This document shows positions 17,847 to 24,922 of a stretch of 29,718 nucleotides of DNA, in pieces (the first letter of the stretch is position 1; each line of letters begins with the position of its first letter). Origin of the DNA: JAYOFM01 sp038117225 (lineage in GTDB: Bacteria > Pseudomonadota > Alphaproteobacteria > Rhodospirillales > Casp-alpha2). Location: NCBI GenBank assembly GCA_038117225.1, contig JAYOFM010000037.1:1-29718 (forward strand), in the 5' to 3' direction. The position numbers were made by a program, and so were the translations under genes. The notes under the pieces are model-generated. The model was given only the letters and a program-made list of their open reading frames with translations. It searched no databases and was not told the origin of the DNA.

Positions 17847-19106
17847 TTAGGAGAACTCGCGGAAGACCAGCGAGGCGTTGGTACCACCGAAACCGAATGA
17901 ATTAGACAGCACCGCCTTGACCGGCCGTTCCTTTGGCTGATGCGGCACCAGATCGATATCGCAACCGTCCGACGGATCGTCGAGATTTAGTGTCGGCGGG
18001 ATCACGCCATTGCGAATGGCGAGGATCGAAAAAATCGCCTCGACGGCGCCAGCAGCCCCCAACAAATGGCCAATAGCCGATTTGGTCGATGACATGGACA
18101 ACGAATAGGCGTGATCGCCGAACACCCGTTTGACGGCACGCAGCTCGATCTCGTCACCGAGCGGTGTCGAGGTTCCGTGAGCGTTGACGTAATCGATATC
18201 CTCGGGATTCAGTTCAGCCCGCTTCAGCGCCGCCGTCATGCAGCGGAAGGCACCGTCACCAGTTTCCGCCGGGGCGGTAATGTGGTGCGCGTCGCCGGAC
18301 ATGCCATAGCCGACGACCTCGGCGTAGATTGTGGCGCCACGCGCCTTGGCGTGTTCCAATTCCTCAAGCACGACGACGCCGGCGCCGTCGCCCATGACGA
18401 AGCCGTCGCGAGCCTTGTCCCAAGGCCTGGACGCACGTTCCGGCTCATCGTTGAAATCCGTCGACAGCGCCCGCGCGGCACAGAAACCGGCGACACCCAG
18501 CCGGCAGGTCGCCGCCTCGGCACCACCCGCCACCATCACGTCGGCATCGTCCCACATGATGATACGCGCCGCGTCGCCGATGGCGTGAGCACCGGTCGAA
18601 CAAGCCGTCACGACGGCGTGGTTAGGGCCTTTGAAGCCGTAATGGATGGAAACGTGGCCGGATACCAGATTGATCAGGCTGGCTGGGATGAAGAATGGGC
18701 TGACCTTGCGCGTCCTGCCGGCGTCCACGTCGAGTGCCACCCGCGCGATCTCATTAAGCCCACCGATTCCCGAGCCGATCATGACGCCGGTGCGGCAGCG
18801 ATCTTCCTCGCCTTCGGGTTTCCAGCCGGAATTTTCAACCGCCTGCTGCGCGGCGCCAAGGCCGTAGACGATGAAATCGTCCATGCGTCGGCGGTCCTTG
18901 GGCGAAATCCAGTCGTCGGCGTTGAACTGGCCCTCGCCGTCACCCAGCGGCACCATACCGGCGATCTTGGCCGCCAAATCCGCGGTGTCGAAAGATTCAA
19001 TTGCGCGGATGCCCGATTTGGAATCGAGCAGGCCCTGCCACGTCACGTCGACGCCGCTCCCCAGCGACGTCACGGCGCCCATTCCGGTGACCACAACACG
19101 TCTCAC
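17847..19106 (-). CDS. fabF: Beta-ketoacyl-ACP synthase II FabF
   Basis: This 419-residue condensing enzyme elongates acyl-ACP with malonyl-ACP in type II fatty-acid synthesis. The catalytic triad is visible: Cys in VVTACSTGAHA, His in VNAHGTSTPLGD and His in KSAIGHLLGAAGAVEA. The thiolase-fold ending SNSFGFGGTNASLVF is intact. The start is best placed at the GTG giving MRRVVVTGMG, with GAGG 8 nt upstream; the in-frame ATG ten codons earlier gives an atypical N-terminus. It follows acpP, from which it is separated by 103 bp containing an inverted repeat. Confidence 0.95.
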   Translation of the reverse strand: MRRVVVTGMGAVTSLGSGVDVTWQGLLDSKSGIRAIESFDTADLAAKIAGMVPLGDGEGQFNADDWISPKDRRRMDDFIVYGLGAAQQAVENSGWKPEGEEDRCRTGVMIGSGIGGLNEIARVALDVDAGRTRKVSPFFIPASLINLVSGHVSIHYGFKGPNHAVVTACSTGAHAIGDAARIIMWDDADVMVAGGAEAATCRLGVAGFCAARALSTDFNDEPERASRPWDKARDGFVMGDGAGVVVLEELEHAKARGATIYAEVVGYGMSGDAHHITAPAETGDGAFRCMTAALKRAELNPEDIDYVNAHGTSTPLGDEIELRAVKRVFGDHAYSLSMSSTKSAIGHLLGAAGAVEAIFSILAIRNGVIPPTLNLDDPSDGCDIDLVPHQPKERPVKAVLSNSFGFGGTNASLVFREFS

Positions 19107-19139
19107 GACATGTACCTCACGTTGCCACGAACCCAATGG

Positions 19140-19176
19140 TTGTTATCGGAGAGATCGCGAACCGCGCCGGTAACAA
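19140..19176 (-). promoter_or_regulatory. Inverted repeat between acpP and fabF
   Basis: TTGTTATCGG (19140-19149) and CCGGTAACAA (19167-19176) form a 10-bp stem with one mismatch and a 17-nt loop. It lies downstream of acpP and upstream of fabF in the transcript. It has no T-run after it and could be an attenuator, an RNA processing site or an operator; I cannot tell which. Confidence 0.35.
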
Positions 19177-19209
19177 TGTTCGACGCGGCCTGGGGCAAGA
19201 CTGCCTGGT

Positions 19210-19446
19210 CTAGCTCTGCTGCGATTCGATGAAACCGACGGCGTCCTTGATGGTCAGGATTTTCTCGGCGGCGTCGTCGGGAATCTCGATGTTGAATTCT
19301 TCCTCGAAGGCCATCACGAGTTCCACTGTATCCAGGCTGTCGGCGCCCAGGTCATCGATGAAACTGGCGTTTTCGACAACCTTGTCCTCATCGACGCCAA
19401 GATGCTCGAGAACGATCTTTTTCACGCGGTCGGCAACGTCACTCAT
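19210..19446 (-). CDS. acpP: Acyl carrier protein AcpP
   Basis: The 78-residue acidic protein has the phosphopantetheine site GADSLDTVELVM with Ser37, and the usual four-helix order starting SDVADRVKKIVLEHLGV and ending IKDAVGFIESQQ. It carries the growing acyl chain between FabD, FabF, FabG and the other enzymes of the pathway. GAGGA lies just before the ATG; the longer open frame (to 19551) is not family-like. It sits between fabG and fabF in the standard order and is likely the most highly expressed gene of the cluster. Confidence 0.97.
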   Translation of the reverse strand: MSDVADRVKKIVLEHLGVDEDKVVENASFIDDLGADSLDTVELVMAFEEEFNIEIPDDAAEKILTIKDAVGFIESQQS

Positions 19447-19576
19447 ATTCCTCGTCCTTGGTCCTGTAGGGTTCCAGTTCGGGTCTTCGAATTCGCCGCG
19501 AAATCTAGCGGCCAAAAGCCACGGTATCGCTGATCGGGCGGTAGGTAACACACTTGCAACGCCTTGACCAGCACCG

Positions 19577-20317
19577 CTAAATCATCGCCATGCCACCATT
19601 CACGTGGAGCGTCTGACCGGTCACATAGCCGGCTTCCTCGGTGGCAAGGTATAGGGTCGCGGCGGCGATGTCGTCGGGCGTTCCCATGGCGCCGGCGGGG
19701 ATGCCCGCCAGCAGTTTCGCCTGATGCTCGTCGGCCAGATCCGCCGTCATGGCGGTAGCGATAAAACCGGGGGCGACGCAGTTGACGGTAATGCCGCGTG
19801 ACGCCACTTCCTGAGCCAGCGACTTCGACATGCCGATCATGCCGGCCTTGGACGCCGCGTAGTTGGCCTGCCCGGCGTTGCCGGTGACACCGACAATAGA
19901 GGTGATGCCGATGATGCGGCCCCAGCGCGCCTTCATCATGCCGCGTAGGCAGGCGCGGGAAAGCCTGAAGGCCGCCGTCAGATTGACATCCAACACCGTC
20001 TGCCAGTCCTCATCCTTCATCCGCATGGCGAGACCGTCGCGCGTCAACCCGGCATTGTTGATCAGGATATCAATGCCGCCCATGGCCGCCTCGGCATCCT
20101 TGGCCAGGGCGTCGGCCCCCTCGGCCGAGCCCAGATCCGCCGGCACCACGTGCGCCGCCGCACCAATCGCGGCCTTGGCGGCCTCCAACGCGTCGACGCG
20201 GGTGCCGGAAAGCGCCACCTGGGCACCGGCGCCGGCCAGGGCCTGGGCAATGGCGCCGCCGATGCCGCCGGACGCCCCGGTTACCAGCGCGCGTTTGCCT
20301 GTCAGATCAAACATCAT
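19577..20317 (-). CDS. fabG: 3-oxoacyl-ACP reductase FabG
   Basis: This 246-residue SDR reduces beta-ketoacyl-ACP with NADPH. It has TGASGGIG for cofactor binding, INNAGLTRDGL, catalytic Ser in ITSIVGVTGN, Tyr and Lys in NYAASKAG, and the FabG-specific ending VTGQTLHVNGGMAM. The presence of acpP on one side and fabD on the other makes the FabG assignment secure. The start is ATG-ATG with GGGAGTGA immediately upstream; the second ATG would shorten it by one residue. It begins 25 bp after fabD. Confidence 0.96.
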   Translation of the reverse strand: MMFDLTGKRALVTGASGGIGGAIAQALAGAGAQVALSGTRVDALEAAKAAIGAAAHVVPADLGSAEGADALAKDAEAAMGGIDILINNAGLTRDGLAMRMKDEDWQTVLDVNLTAAFRLSRACLRGMMKARWGRIIGITSIVGVTGNAGQANYAASKAGMIGMSKSLAQEVASRGITVNCVAPGFIATAMTADLADEHQAKLLAGIPAGAMGTPDDIAAATLYLATEEAGYVTGQTLHVNGGMAMI

Positions 20318-20342
20318 TCACTCCCGTTTATCCGAACGGCGC

Positions 20343-21284
20343 TTATAGCGAGCCCAGAAATGCCTCGACGTCCGCCGGTGCGTCCACGTTGGCGCCATCG
20401 AATTCACGATCGATGCGCCGCGCCAGGCCCGACAACACCTTGCCGGATCCCAGTTCGACGACCCGATCGACGCCCTGATCCCTCAAATACAGCATCGATT
20501 CGCGCCAACGCACCATGCCGGTGACCTGTTCAACCAGCAGACGGCGAATCTCATCTGGATCCTCGACCGGCCCGGCCGTGACATTGGCGACCACCGGCAC
20601 GTTGGGCGCGGCGACATCGACCTTGCCCAGTGCTTCGGCCATGACATCGGCGGCGGGCTGCATCAACGGACAATGGAATGGCGCCGAAACCGGCAGCAGG
20701 ATGGCGCGTTTGGCGCCCTTTTCCTTGGCGATCTCGATGGCGCGCTCAACCGCCGCGACGGCGCCGGATACCACCACCTGACCCGGCGCGTTGTCATTAC
20801 CGGCGGCGATGACATCGCCTTGCGCAGCCTCCTCGGCGACGGCGCGCACGTCATCCAGTTCCAAACCCATCAACGCCGCCATGGCACCCTCGCCTACCGG
20901 CACCGCGGCCTGCATGGCCTGGCCGCGGATTTTCAATAATCGCGCCGTATCGGCCAGCGACAGGGCACCGACGGCGGCATGCGCCGAATATTCACCCAAT
21001 GAATGGCCGGCGACGAAGGCGGCCTTGGCGGATGGCTCGAACCCGCCTTCAGCTTGCAACACCCGCACCACGGCCATGGAACACGCCATGATCGCCGGCT
21101 GCGCGTTCTCGGTCAGTAGCAACTGGTCGTCCGGCCCCTCGAACATCAACTTGGACAGGTTCTGGCCGAGCGCCTCGTCGATTTCCTGATGCACCTCGCG
21201 CGCGACGCCGAACGCGTCGGCCAATTCCTTGCCCATGCCGACGGCCTGCGATCCCTGGCCCGGAAACATCAATGCCATCGTCAT
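20343..21284 (-). CDS. fabD: Malonyl-CoA:ACP transacylase FabD
   Basis: The 313-residue enzyme loads malonyl groups onto ACP. The motifs are ALMFPGQGSQAVGMG at the N-terminus, the active-site Ser in VAGHSLGEYSA, and the catalytic His in SAPFHCPLM, followed by 'PVVANVTAGPV' and 'VVELGSGKVLSGLARRI'. The frame is open for another 170 codons upstream, but that translation is low-complexity and unlike any FabD; GGGGGAA precedes the ATG at 21284, which I take as the start. It is the first gene of fabD-fabG-acpP-fabF-mltG, so its upstream region is the likely main control point. Confidence 0.95.
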   Translation of the reverse strand: MTMALMFPGQGSQAVGMGKELADAFGVAREVHQEIDEALGQNLSKLMFEGPDDQLLLTENAQPAIMACSMAVVRVLQAEGGFEPSAKAAFVAGHSLGEYSAHAAVGALSLADTARLLKIRGQAMQAAVPVGEGAMAALMGLELDDVRAVAEEAAQGDVIAAGNDNAPGQVVVSGAVAAVERAIEIAKEKGAKRAILLPVSAPFHCPLMQPAADVMAEALGKVDVAAPNVPVVANVTAGPVEDPDEIRRLLVEQVTGMVRWRESMLYLRDQGVDRVVELGSGKVLSGLARRIDREFDGANVDAPADVEAFLGSL

Positions 21285-21741
21285 GCGTGGAATTCCCCCA
21301 ATGCGCCAACTGTCACACTCCACCTCCCGGCATAAGCCCGGCCGCCAAGCCTCGCAACCGATTTCAACCCGTTTCAAATAACTTTCGGCCCGCTTTCGGC
21401 CACTTTCAGCGCGGTTAAAACAGACTAAGTAATTGACAATAAACAAAACAAGCCAATTCCGCCGCGAAATGTGGACATTTGTCATCATTTTGCCGATGCC
21501 TGGCCACCGCCGGGCATGCGTGAAAGCACGATTCGCCACGACCCGGCCGCGGATTAGATGGGTGGACGACTGACGTTTTGCAAGAGATGCAGGGAGGTTT
21601 TCGCTGAAAATTTGTGTGGAAATGGAAACGGTTTTAAGGATCGTGTCTATCGCCCTAGCGGGGTATGATATTCCAGCGCGAAGACAACGCGCGCGGGAAA
21701 TCTGATGGCACGCGATTCTTGGGAGAGAGAGAACCGTCACC
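21285..21741. other. 457-bp gene-free region between fabD and the small membrane protein
   Basis: No credible gene is present here. The 21290-21470 part is the fabD upstream region: it holds the phased GAAA array (21362-21407) and an AT-rich block at 21411-21460. A weak minus-strand promoter-like pair, TTGCGA and TATGCC, lies between the array and fabD. The remainder up to 21741 must hold the promoter of the small gene at 21742, but I could not single out convincing hexamers. Confidence 0.6.
21362..21407 (-). repeat. Helically phased array of five GAAA tetramers upstream of fabD
   Basis: On the plus strand TTTC begins at 21362, 21372, 21383, 21394 and 21404, giving spacings of 10, 11, 11 and 10 bp (mean 10.5). 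On the minus strand, which is the fabD sense strand, these read GAAA, three of them as (C/T)GAAAG. The array lies 78 bp upstream of the fabD ATG. This phasing puts every copy on the same face of the helix, as in multi-site operators or bent DNA. Confidence 0.6.
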
Positions 21742-21933
21742 ATGGCGAGGAAGAAGAACAATAAGCTCCTATACGCTGGCATCCTGTTGGGCATCGCCCT
21801 TTGCCTGCAAATCGCGGCCTACGTTTTTCTGCGCGAGACCGACGCCTCCGTACGGTTTGGCTGGGGCCTGCAGATATTATCATTGCTGGCTTCGACCAGC
21901 GGCCTCGTCCTCGCGCTATTGGCTCGGGAATAG
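21742..21933 (+). CDS. Small hypothetical protein with two predicted membrane helices
   Basis: The 63-residue product begins with a basic MARKKNNK and has two hydrophobic stretches, about residues 9-30 (LLYAGILLGIALCLQIAAYV) and 41-60, joined by a short polar turn (RETDASVRFG). This predicts a helical hairpin with a cytoplasmic N-terminus. A purine-rich GGGAGAGAGAGAA lies about 8 nt before the ATG. I do not recognise a family. It precedes fliN by 112 bp on the same strand, so a flagellum-related role is possible but unsupported. Confidence 0.6.
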   Translation: MARKKNNKLLYAGILLGIALCLQIAAYVFLRETDASVRFGWGLQILSLLASTSGLVLALLARE

Positions 21934-22045
21934 ATTCAGAGAGAAGCCGACTCCTTCGTAAAGACCCAATTCACGCACGACGCCGGACGGCGCTCGCACG
22001 CCGTCACCCGGCAACGCACTAATTCACAATTTATAGGATTGCTTG

Positions 22046-22186
22046 ATGGCGGACGACCACTCGGGGCCACCAACGACCGACGTCGAGGCACTGCTCGACG
22101 TCAGCGTCGAGGTCACTGCCGTACTCGGCAGCACACAAATGGCGATCAGTCAGGTCCTGCGGTTGGGCCGCGGCGCCGTCGTGCAG
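22046..22186 (+). CDS. fliN: Flagellar motor switch protein FliN, N-terminal part (cut by gap)
   Basis: Forty-seven residues remain before the N run. The sequence DVEALLDVSVEVTAVLGSTQ, followed by MAISQVLRLGRGAVVQ, matches the start of the SpoA domain of FliN, in which 'LLDVPVxVxVxLGxTxxxixxvLxLxxGxVV' is conserved. FliN is part of the C-ring at the base of the flagellum and takes part in switching and export. About 40-60 C-terminal residues would be lost in the gap at 22187. The ATG is preceded by AGGAT. No other flagellar gene is visible here, so this copy is isolated from fliF/fliG/fliM, at least on this side. Confidence 0.8.
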
Positions 22187-22286
22187 NNNNNNNNNNNNNN
22201 NNNNNNNNNNNNNNNNNNNNNNNNNNNNNNNNNNNNNNNNNNNNNNNNNNNNNNNNNNNNNNNNNNNNNNNNNNNNNNNNNNNNNN
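22187..22286. other. Assembly gap (100 N)
   Basis: Exactly 100 N, the usual placeholder for a gap of unknown size. Both flanking genes run into it: fliN from the left and the GNAT-cNMP fusion gene from the right, each lacking its C-terminus. Confidence 0.97.
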
Positions 22287-23165
22287 CAACAGCACGAACA
22301 GGTTCTTGGCGACATTGCCCTTCTTGATCACCCGGTCGCCGGGCTGGCATTCGATCAGCGTTGATTTCGCCAGACAGGCCTGGGCGTGTTCATCGCTGAG
22401 GCCGTCGAACAAGGTCGGCATGTTGCCTTCAAGCGCGCTGAGATTGCGATAGACCTCGTGCCACAACGCACCGCGACCGGCCAGGCGCTCGGCCAGGACG
22501 CCACCGCCCTCGGCGATCATCGCGACCGCTGTCGCCGGCACCCGCGAGTCCGCGCCAAAGTCCGTCAGCACGTCGGCGAGTGGTGATTTCAGAGTGCGGA
22601 AATGCGCCACATCCTCGGCAACGATGACCAGCGGGATCAAATAACCTGTTTCCGGGCTGTTGACGTGGCGACGGGTATAGGTGCGGAACCCCATGCCCAT
22701 ATAGAGATTGAGGTAATGCGGTTCGCAGTCGCCGAAGGCCAATTGAATTCGGTGCTCGTTGACGAATTCTATGTAATGACGAAACAGTGCCCACAGCACT
22801 TCGCCGCCCCGATGATCGGGCGCCACCATGAAGCGCTCGCCGACGACAATCTGATCGGCCGCGACGTTTTCAAGAAACTTGCCAAGATCATATTGGCTAA
22901 TGTGGCGGTCCGGCAGCGGCGCGTCGCCACCCCAGGTGAGGCGCATTGTGGCGACGACCTTGGGCCCGTCATCACAGTCGACCTCGGCGATGAACAGGCG
23001 GCTCTGGCCGTCTTCCGCTTCGATCAGCATCCGCGCGGCATGATCGGCGGCACCGCGATAGCGGTTCATTTCCTCGACGTAAATTTCATAACGCAGGCGA
23101 TAGGCCAGGTCTTTCTGCGCGTCGGTCTCCGCCTCGAAGACCCGGCATGGCTTGGACATGGGCAT
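22287..23165 (-). CDS. GNAT/FeeM-like acyltransferase fused to a cyclic-nucleotide-binding domain (3' end missing)
   Basis: The 293 visible residues contain two modules. Residues about 8-195 look like a GNAT-fold N-acyltransferase of the FeeM / LuxI-like type: LAYRLRYEIYVEEMNRYRG, VVATMRLTWGG, IVVGERFMVAPDHRGGEVLW (motif A-like), FGDCEPHYLNLYMGMGFRTY. After a linker, residues 250-293 (LFDGLSDEHAQACLAKSTLI, then GDRVIKKGNVAKNLFVLL) match the beginning of a CAP-family cNMP-binding domain; its phosphate-binding cassette would lie in the gap. FeeM-type enzymes transfer acyl chains from acyl-ACP to amino groups. The likely role is a nucleotide-controlled acyltransferase, but substrate and ligand are unknown. 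It starts 11 bp after the SDR stop, so the two form an operon. The Shine-Dalgarno is AAGGA. Confidence 0.75.
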
Positions 23166-23176
23166 TATTCCTTACC

Positions 23177-23944
23177 CTACATTCGCGCCATCAGACCGCC
23201 ATCAATCAGCAGACTGTGTCCGGTGATGTACGTGGCGGCATCGGAGGCCAGGAAAACCGCCGCCCCGACGACCTCCTCGGGCTGCCCCCAGCGCGCCATC
23301 GGAATGCGCTCGGCGACATAGCGTTCCACCGTCGGTTCGCCAACCCATTCGGCATTGGCCTCGGTATCGAAGAAACCGGGGGCTATCGCGTTAACGCGGA
23401 TACGCTGAGGGGCGAATTCAACCGCCAGTGATCGGGTCAACGCCGCCAGCCCGCCCTTGGCCGCCGTATAGCCCGGATCGCCCGGTCGCGCCAACGGCCC
23501 GGCGACCGACGTCATGTTGATGACCACGCCACCGCCCCGCGCCGCCATGCCGGGCACGACGGTCCGGGTCAGCGCGTAGGCCGCCGTCACCTGTGCCTGC
23601 AACATGGCCGCGAAGTCGGCCGGCGGCAGGTCGGCGGTGGCGCGCCGGTCGCGAGCACCGACACCGTTGACCAGAATGTCCAGATCAGTGCCGGCACCGG
23701 CGACCCAGGAACCGACGGCGGCTTCGTCGGTCACGTCGAACGCGGCGCTGTCGGCGCTCAGGCCTTCGCTTCGCAGTGTCGCCACGGCGTCGGCGACGGT
23801 CGCCGCATCTCGTCCGTTGATGGCGACCCAAGCCCCGGCTTCCGCGAGGCCGCGGGCGATCGCTAAACCGAGGCCGCGCACCGAGGCGGTTACCAGGGCG
23901 CGCTTGCCGGTGAGGTCAAAGCGGCGGCGGTGATGGTCATGCAT
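23177..23944 (-). CDS. Short-chain dehydrogenase/reductase with altered glycine motif
   Basis: The 255-residue protein is an SDR. It has RALVTASVRGLGLAIARGL where TGxxxGxG is usual, so the first Gly is Ala. It has DILVNGVGARD in place of NNAG, and catalytic Ser (INMTSVAG), Tyr and Lys (YTAAKGG) are present. The C-terminal part (IRVNAIAPGFFDTEANAEW, ATYITGHSLLIDGG) resembles gluconate-5-dehydrogenase-like or 3-oxoacyl-ACP-reductase-like SDRs. The substrate is unknown. It is the first gene of a two-gene unit with the GNAT-cNMP fusion. It is divergent from the CBS gene across 198 bp containing an inverted repeat at 23990-24006. Confidence 0.88.
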   Translation of the reverse strand: MHDHHRRRFDLTGKRALVTASVRGLGLAIARGLAEAGAWVAINGRDAATVADAVATLRSEGLSADSAAFDVTDEAAVGSWVAGAGTDLDILVNGVGARDRRATADLPPADFAAMLQAQVTAAYALTRTVVPGMAARGGGVVINMTSVAGPLARPGDPGYTAAKGGLAALTRSLAVEFAPQRIRVNAIAPGFFDTEANAEWVGEPTVERYVAERIPMARWGQPEEVVGAAVFLASDAATYITGHSLLIDGGLMARM

Positions 23945-23989
23945 CGCGAGCCCGTCCTTGTCGTCTGATCGGCTTATAGCAAGGTCTCC

Positions 23990-24006
23990 TGTAACAAACG
24001 ATTACA
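23990..24006. promoter_or_regulatory. Inverted repeat TGTAA-N7-TTACA, candidate operator
   Basis: A perfect 5-bp inverted repeat with a 7-bp spacer lies 45 bp upstream of the SDR ATG, in the divergent SDR/CBS promoter region. ACAAACG also occurs twice with a 10-bp period (23994-24000 and 24004-24010), overlapping it. It has the form of a dimeric regulator site. Confidence 0.35.
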
Positions 24007-24142
24007 AACGGAATCACGACCGCAATACGCAGATTACATGGCGCACGTAGGGTGGGGACATGGAAATCGGCCACGGTGCCAACAACGAGCACCGGGCGAA
24101 GACAAGCAAACACATCGGCGCAAAAGTTTTTGGAGAACCCCA

Positions 24143-24661
24143 ATGACACCCCCGACCCGGAATATCTGGCAGCAGCTCGAGATCGATCCCCCGTCCTGGA
24201 TGAACGACAACCGCCCCATCGACGGTCATCCCTTCCAACCCACCGAACGCGCATGGCCGCCGGTCATGATGCGCGACGTGGTCGCCGCCAGCCCGGCCCA
24301 TGTGGCGACGGTAACGGCGCTGACCCTGGTTTCTCAGGTTCTCGACTTTCTCGCCGAGGGCGATCGCAACATGGTCGCGGTCACGGATGACTACGGCCAA
24401 CTGCTGGGTGTCGTCCATGCGGTCGACGTGCAGGAAGCACTCAACCAGTTCGGTTGCGATGCCTTCGCCATCCGGGTGACCGACATCATGCAGGCCGATC
24501 CTCTGATCTGCGCCATCAGCGATAGCCCCCATGTGGTGCTGGCTGAAATGCACGAGCAAGGCATTCGCCGCGCCACCGTGGTGGCCAAGGGTCACGTGGT
24601 CGGCTCGGTCGCGCCGCGCGATATCATTGGCACCCTGAACGACCTCGGCGAGCCCCTCTGA
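24143..24661 (+). CDS. CBS-domain pair protein
   Basis: The 172-residue cytosolic protein has a ~35-residue polar N-terminus and then two CBS motifs in tandem. The first has VMMRDVVAASPAHVATVTAL and NMVAVTDDYGQLLGVV. The second has VTDIMQADPLICAISDSP, GIRRATVVAKGHVVGSVAPRDII. Tandem CBS pairs (Bateman modules) bind adenine nucleotides and usually act as sensors. No catalytic domain is attached, so the output partner is unknown. TGGAGAA lies 5-6 nt before the ATG. The gene is followed by a strong Rho-independent terminator and is probably monocistronic. Confidence 0.85.
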   Translation: MTPPTRNIWQQLEIDPPSWMNDNRPIDGHPFQPTERAWPPVMMRDVVAASPAHVATVTALTLVSQVLDFLAEGDRNMVAVTDDYGQLLGVVHAVDVQEALNQFGCDAFAIRVTDIMQADPLICAISDSPHVVLAEMHEQGIRRATVVAKGHVVGSVAPRDIIGTLNDLGEPL

Positions 24662-24701
24662 GGCCCGTTTCTCTACCGTTTTCTCCCCAAGCGCACCTCG
24701 C

Positions 24702-24742
24702 GGAGCGGTGATTTCTTCTCCGAATCACCGCTCCTCTTTTTT
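24702..24742 (+). terminator. Rho-independent terminator after the CBS gene
   Basis: A perfect 12-bp stem GGAGCGGTGATT / AATCACCGCTCC (24702-24713, 24723-24734) with a 9-nt loop is followed by TCTTTTTT. This is the clearest terminator in the window and insulates the rpsF operon from upstream transcription. Confidence 0.93.
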
Positions 24743-24787
24743 ATTTCCCCTCAAGCGCCCGGCGCATGAGGGGATACAAACAGATTA

Positions 24788-24829
24788 AGATTATGACTCT
24801 CGTCGCGCTTGCGACGGGAGTCATAATCT
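24788..24829. promoter_or_regulatory. 19-bp near-perfect palindrome overlapping the rpsF promoter
   Basis: Arms at 24788-24806 and 24811-24829 are complementary at 18 of 19 positions, with one T:G pair, and enclose a 4-nt loop GCTT. No T-run follows, so it is not a standard terminator. AGATTA is tandemly duplicated at the left edge (24782-24793), and removing one copy would extend the palindrome. It covers the -35 hexamer and most of the spacer of the predicted rpsF promoter. Confidence 0.75.
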
Positions 24830-24836
24830 GTATAGT
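24809..24836 (+). promoter_or_regulatory. Predicted sigma70 promoter of the rpsF operon
   Basis: TTGCGA (24809-24814) and TATAGT (24831-24836) are separated by 16 bp. Transcription would start near 24843, leaving a leader of about 80 nt before rpsF. The -35 is in the right arm and loop of the palindrome at 24788-24829. Confidence 0.6.
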
Positions 24837-24876
24837 GCGCCGCTTCCACTCCTTGCCGGCGGTGCCGGCTATGCTT

Positions 24877-24892
24877 GGTGGCACGGGCCACC
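24877..24892 (+). promoter_or_regulatory. Leader hairpin before rpsF, possible S6:S18 autoregulatory element
   Basis: GGTGGC / GCCACC forms a 6-bp stem with an ACGG loop, 30 nt before the rpsF start and followed by GGG. Ribosomal proteins S6 and S18 repress their own operon through a leader RNA in many bacteria, and position and gene order fit. I could not confirm the conserved nucleotides of the known motif by eye. Confidence 0.3.
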
Positions 24893-24922
24893 GGGTTGAG
24901 AGAAGCCAGAGGGAGCAAAATT

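Noticed and set aside
18111..19232. 373-codon open frame on the plus strand opposite fabF
   Set aside because: It is a high-GC shadow of fabF, with an Arg/His-rich composition and no domain.
21492..21499. GCCGATGC as a sigma28 (flagellar) -10 element
   Set aside because: No TAAA-type -35 lies at the required distance, and the position is far from fliN.
21706..21723. Sigma54-like TGGCAC followed by TTGG upstream of the small membrane gene
   Set aside because: The spacing between the elements is 7 rather than 5 bp, so it cannot serve as a -24/-12 promoter.
21285..21794. 170-codon N-terminal extension of fabD
   Set aside because: The translation is unlike any FabD and crosses the promoter region and the start of the opposing small gene; a good start with Shine-Dalgarno exists at 21284.
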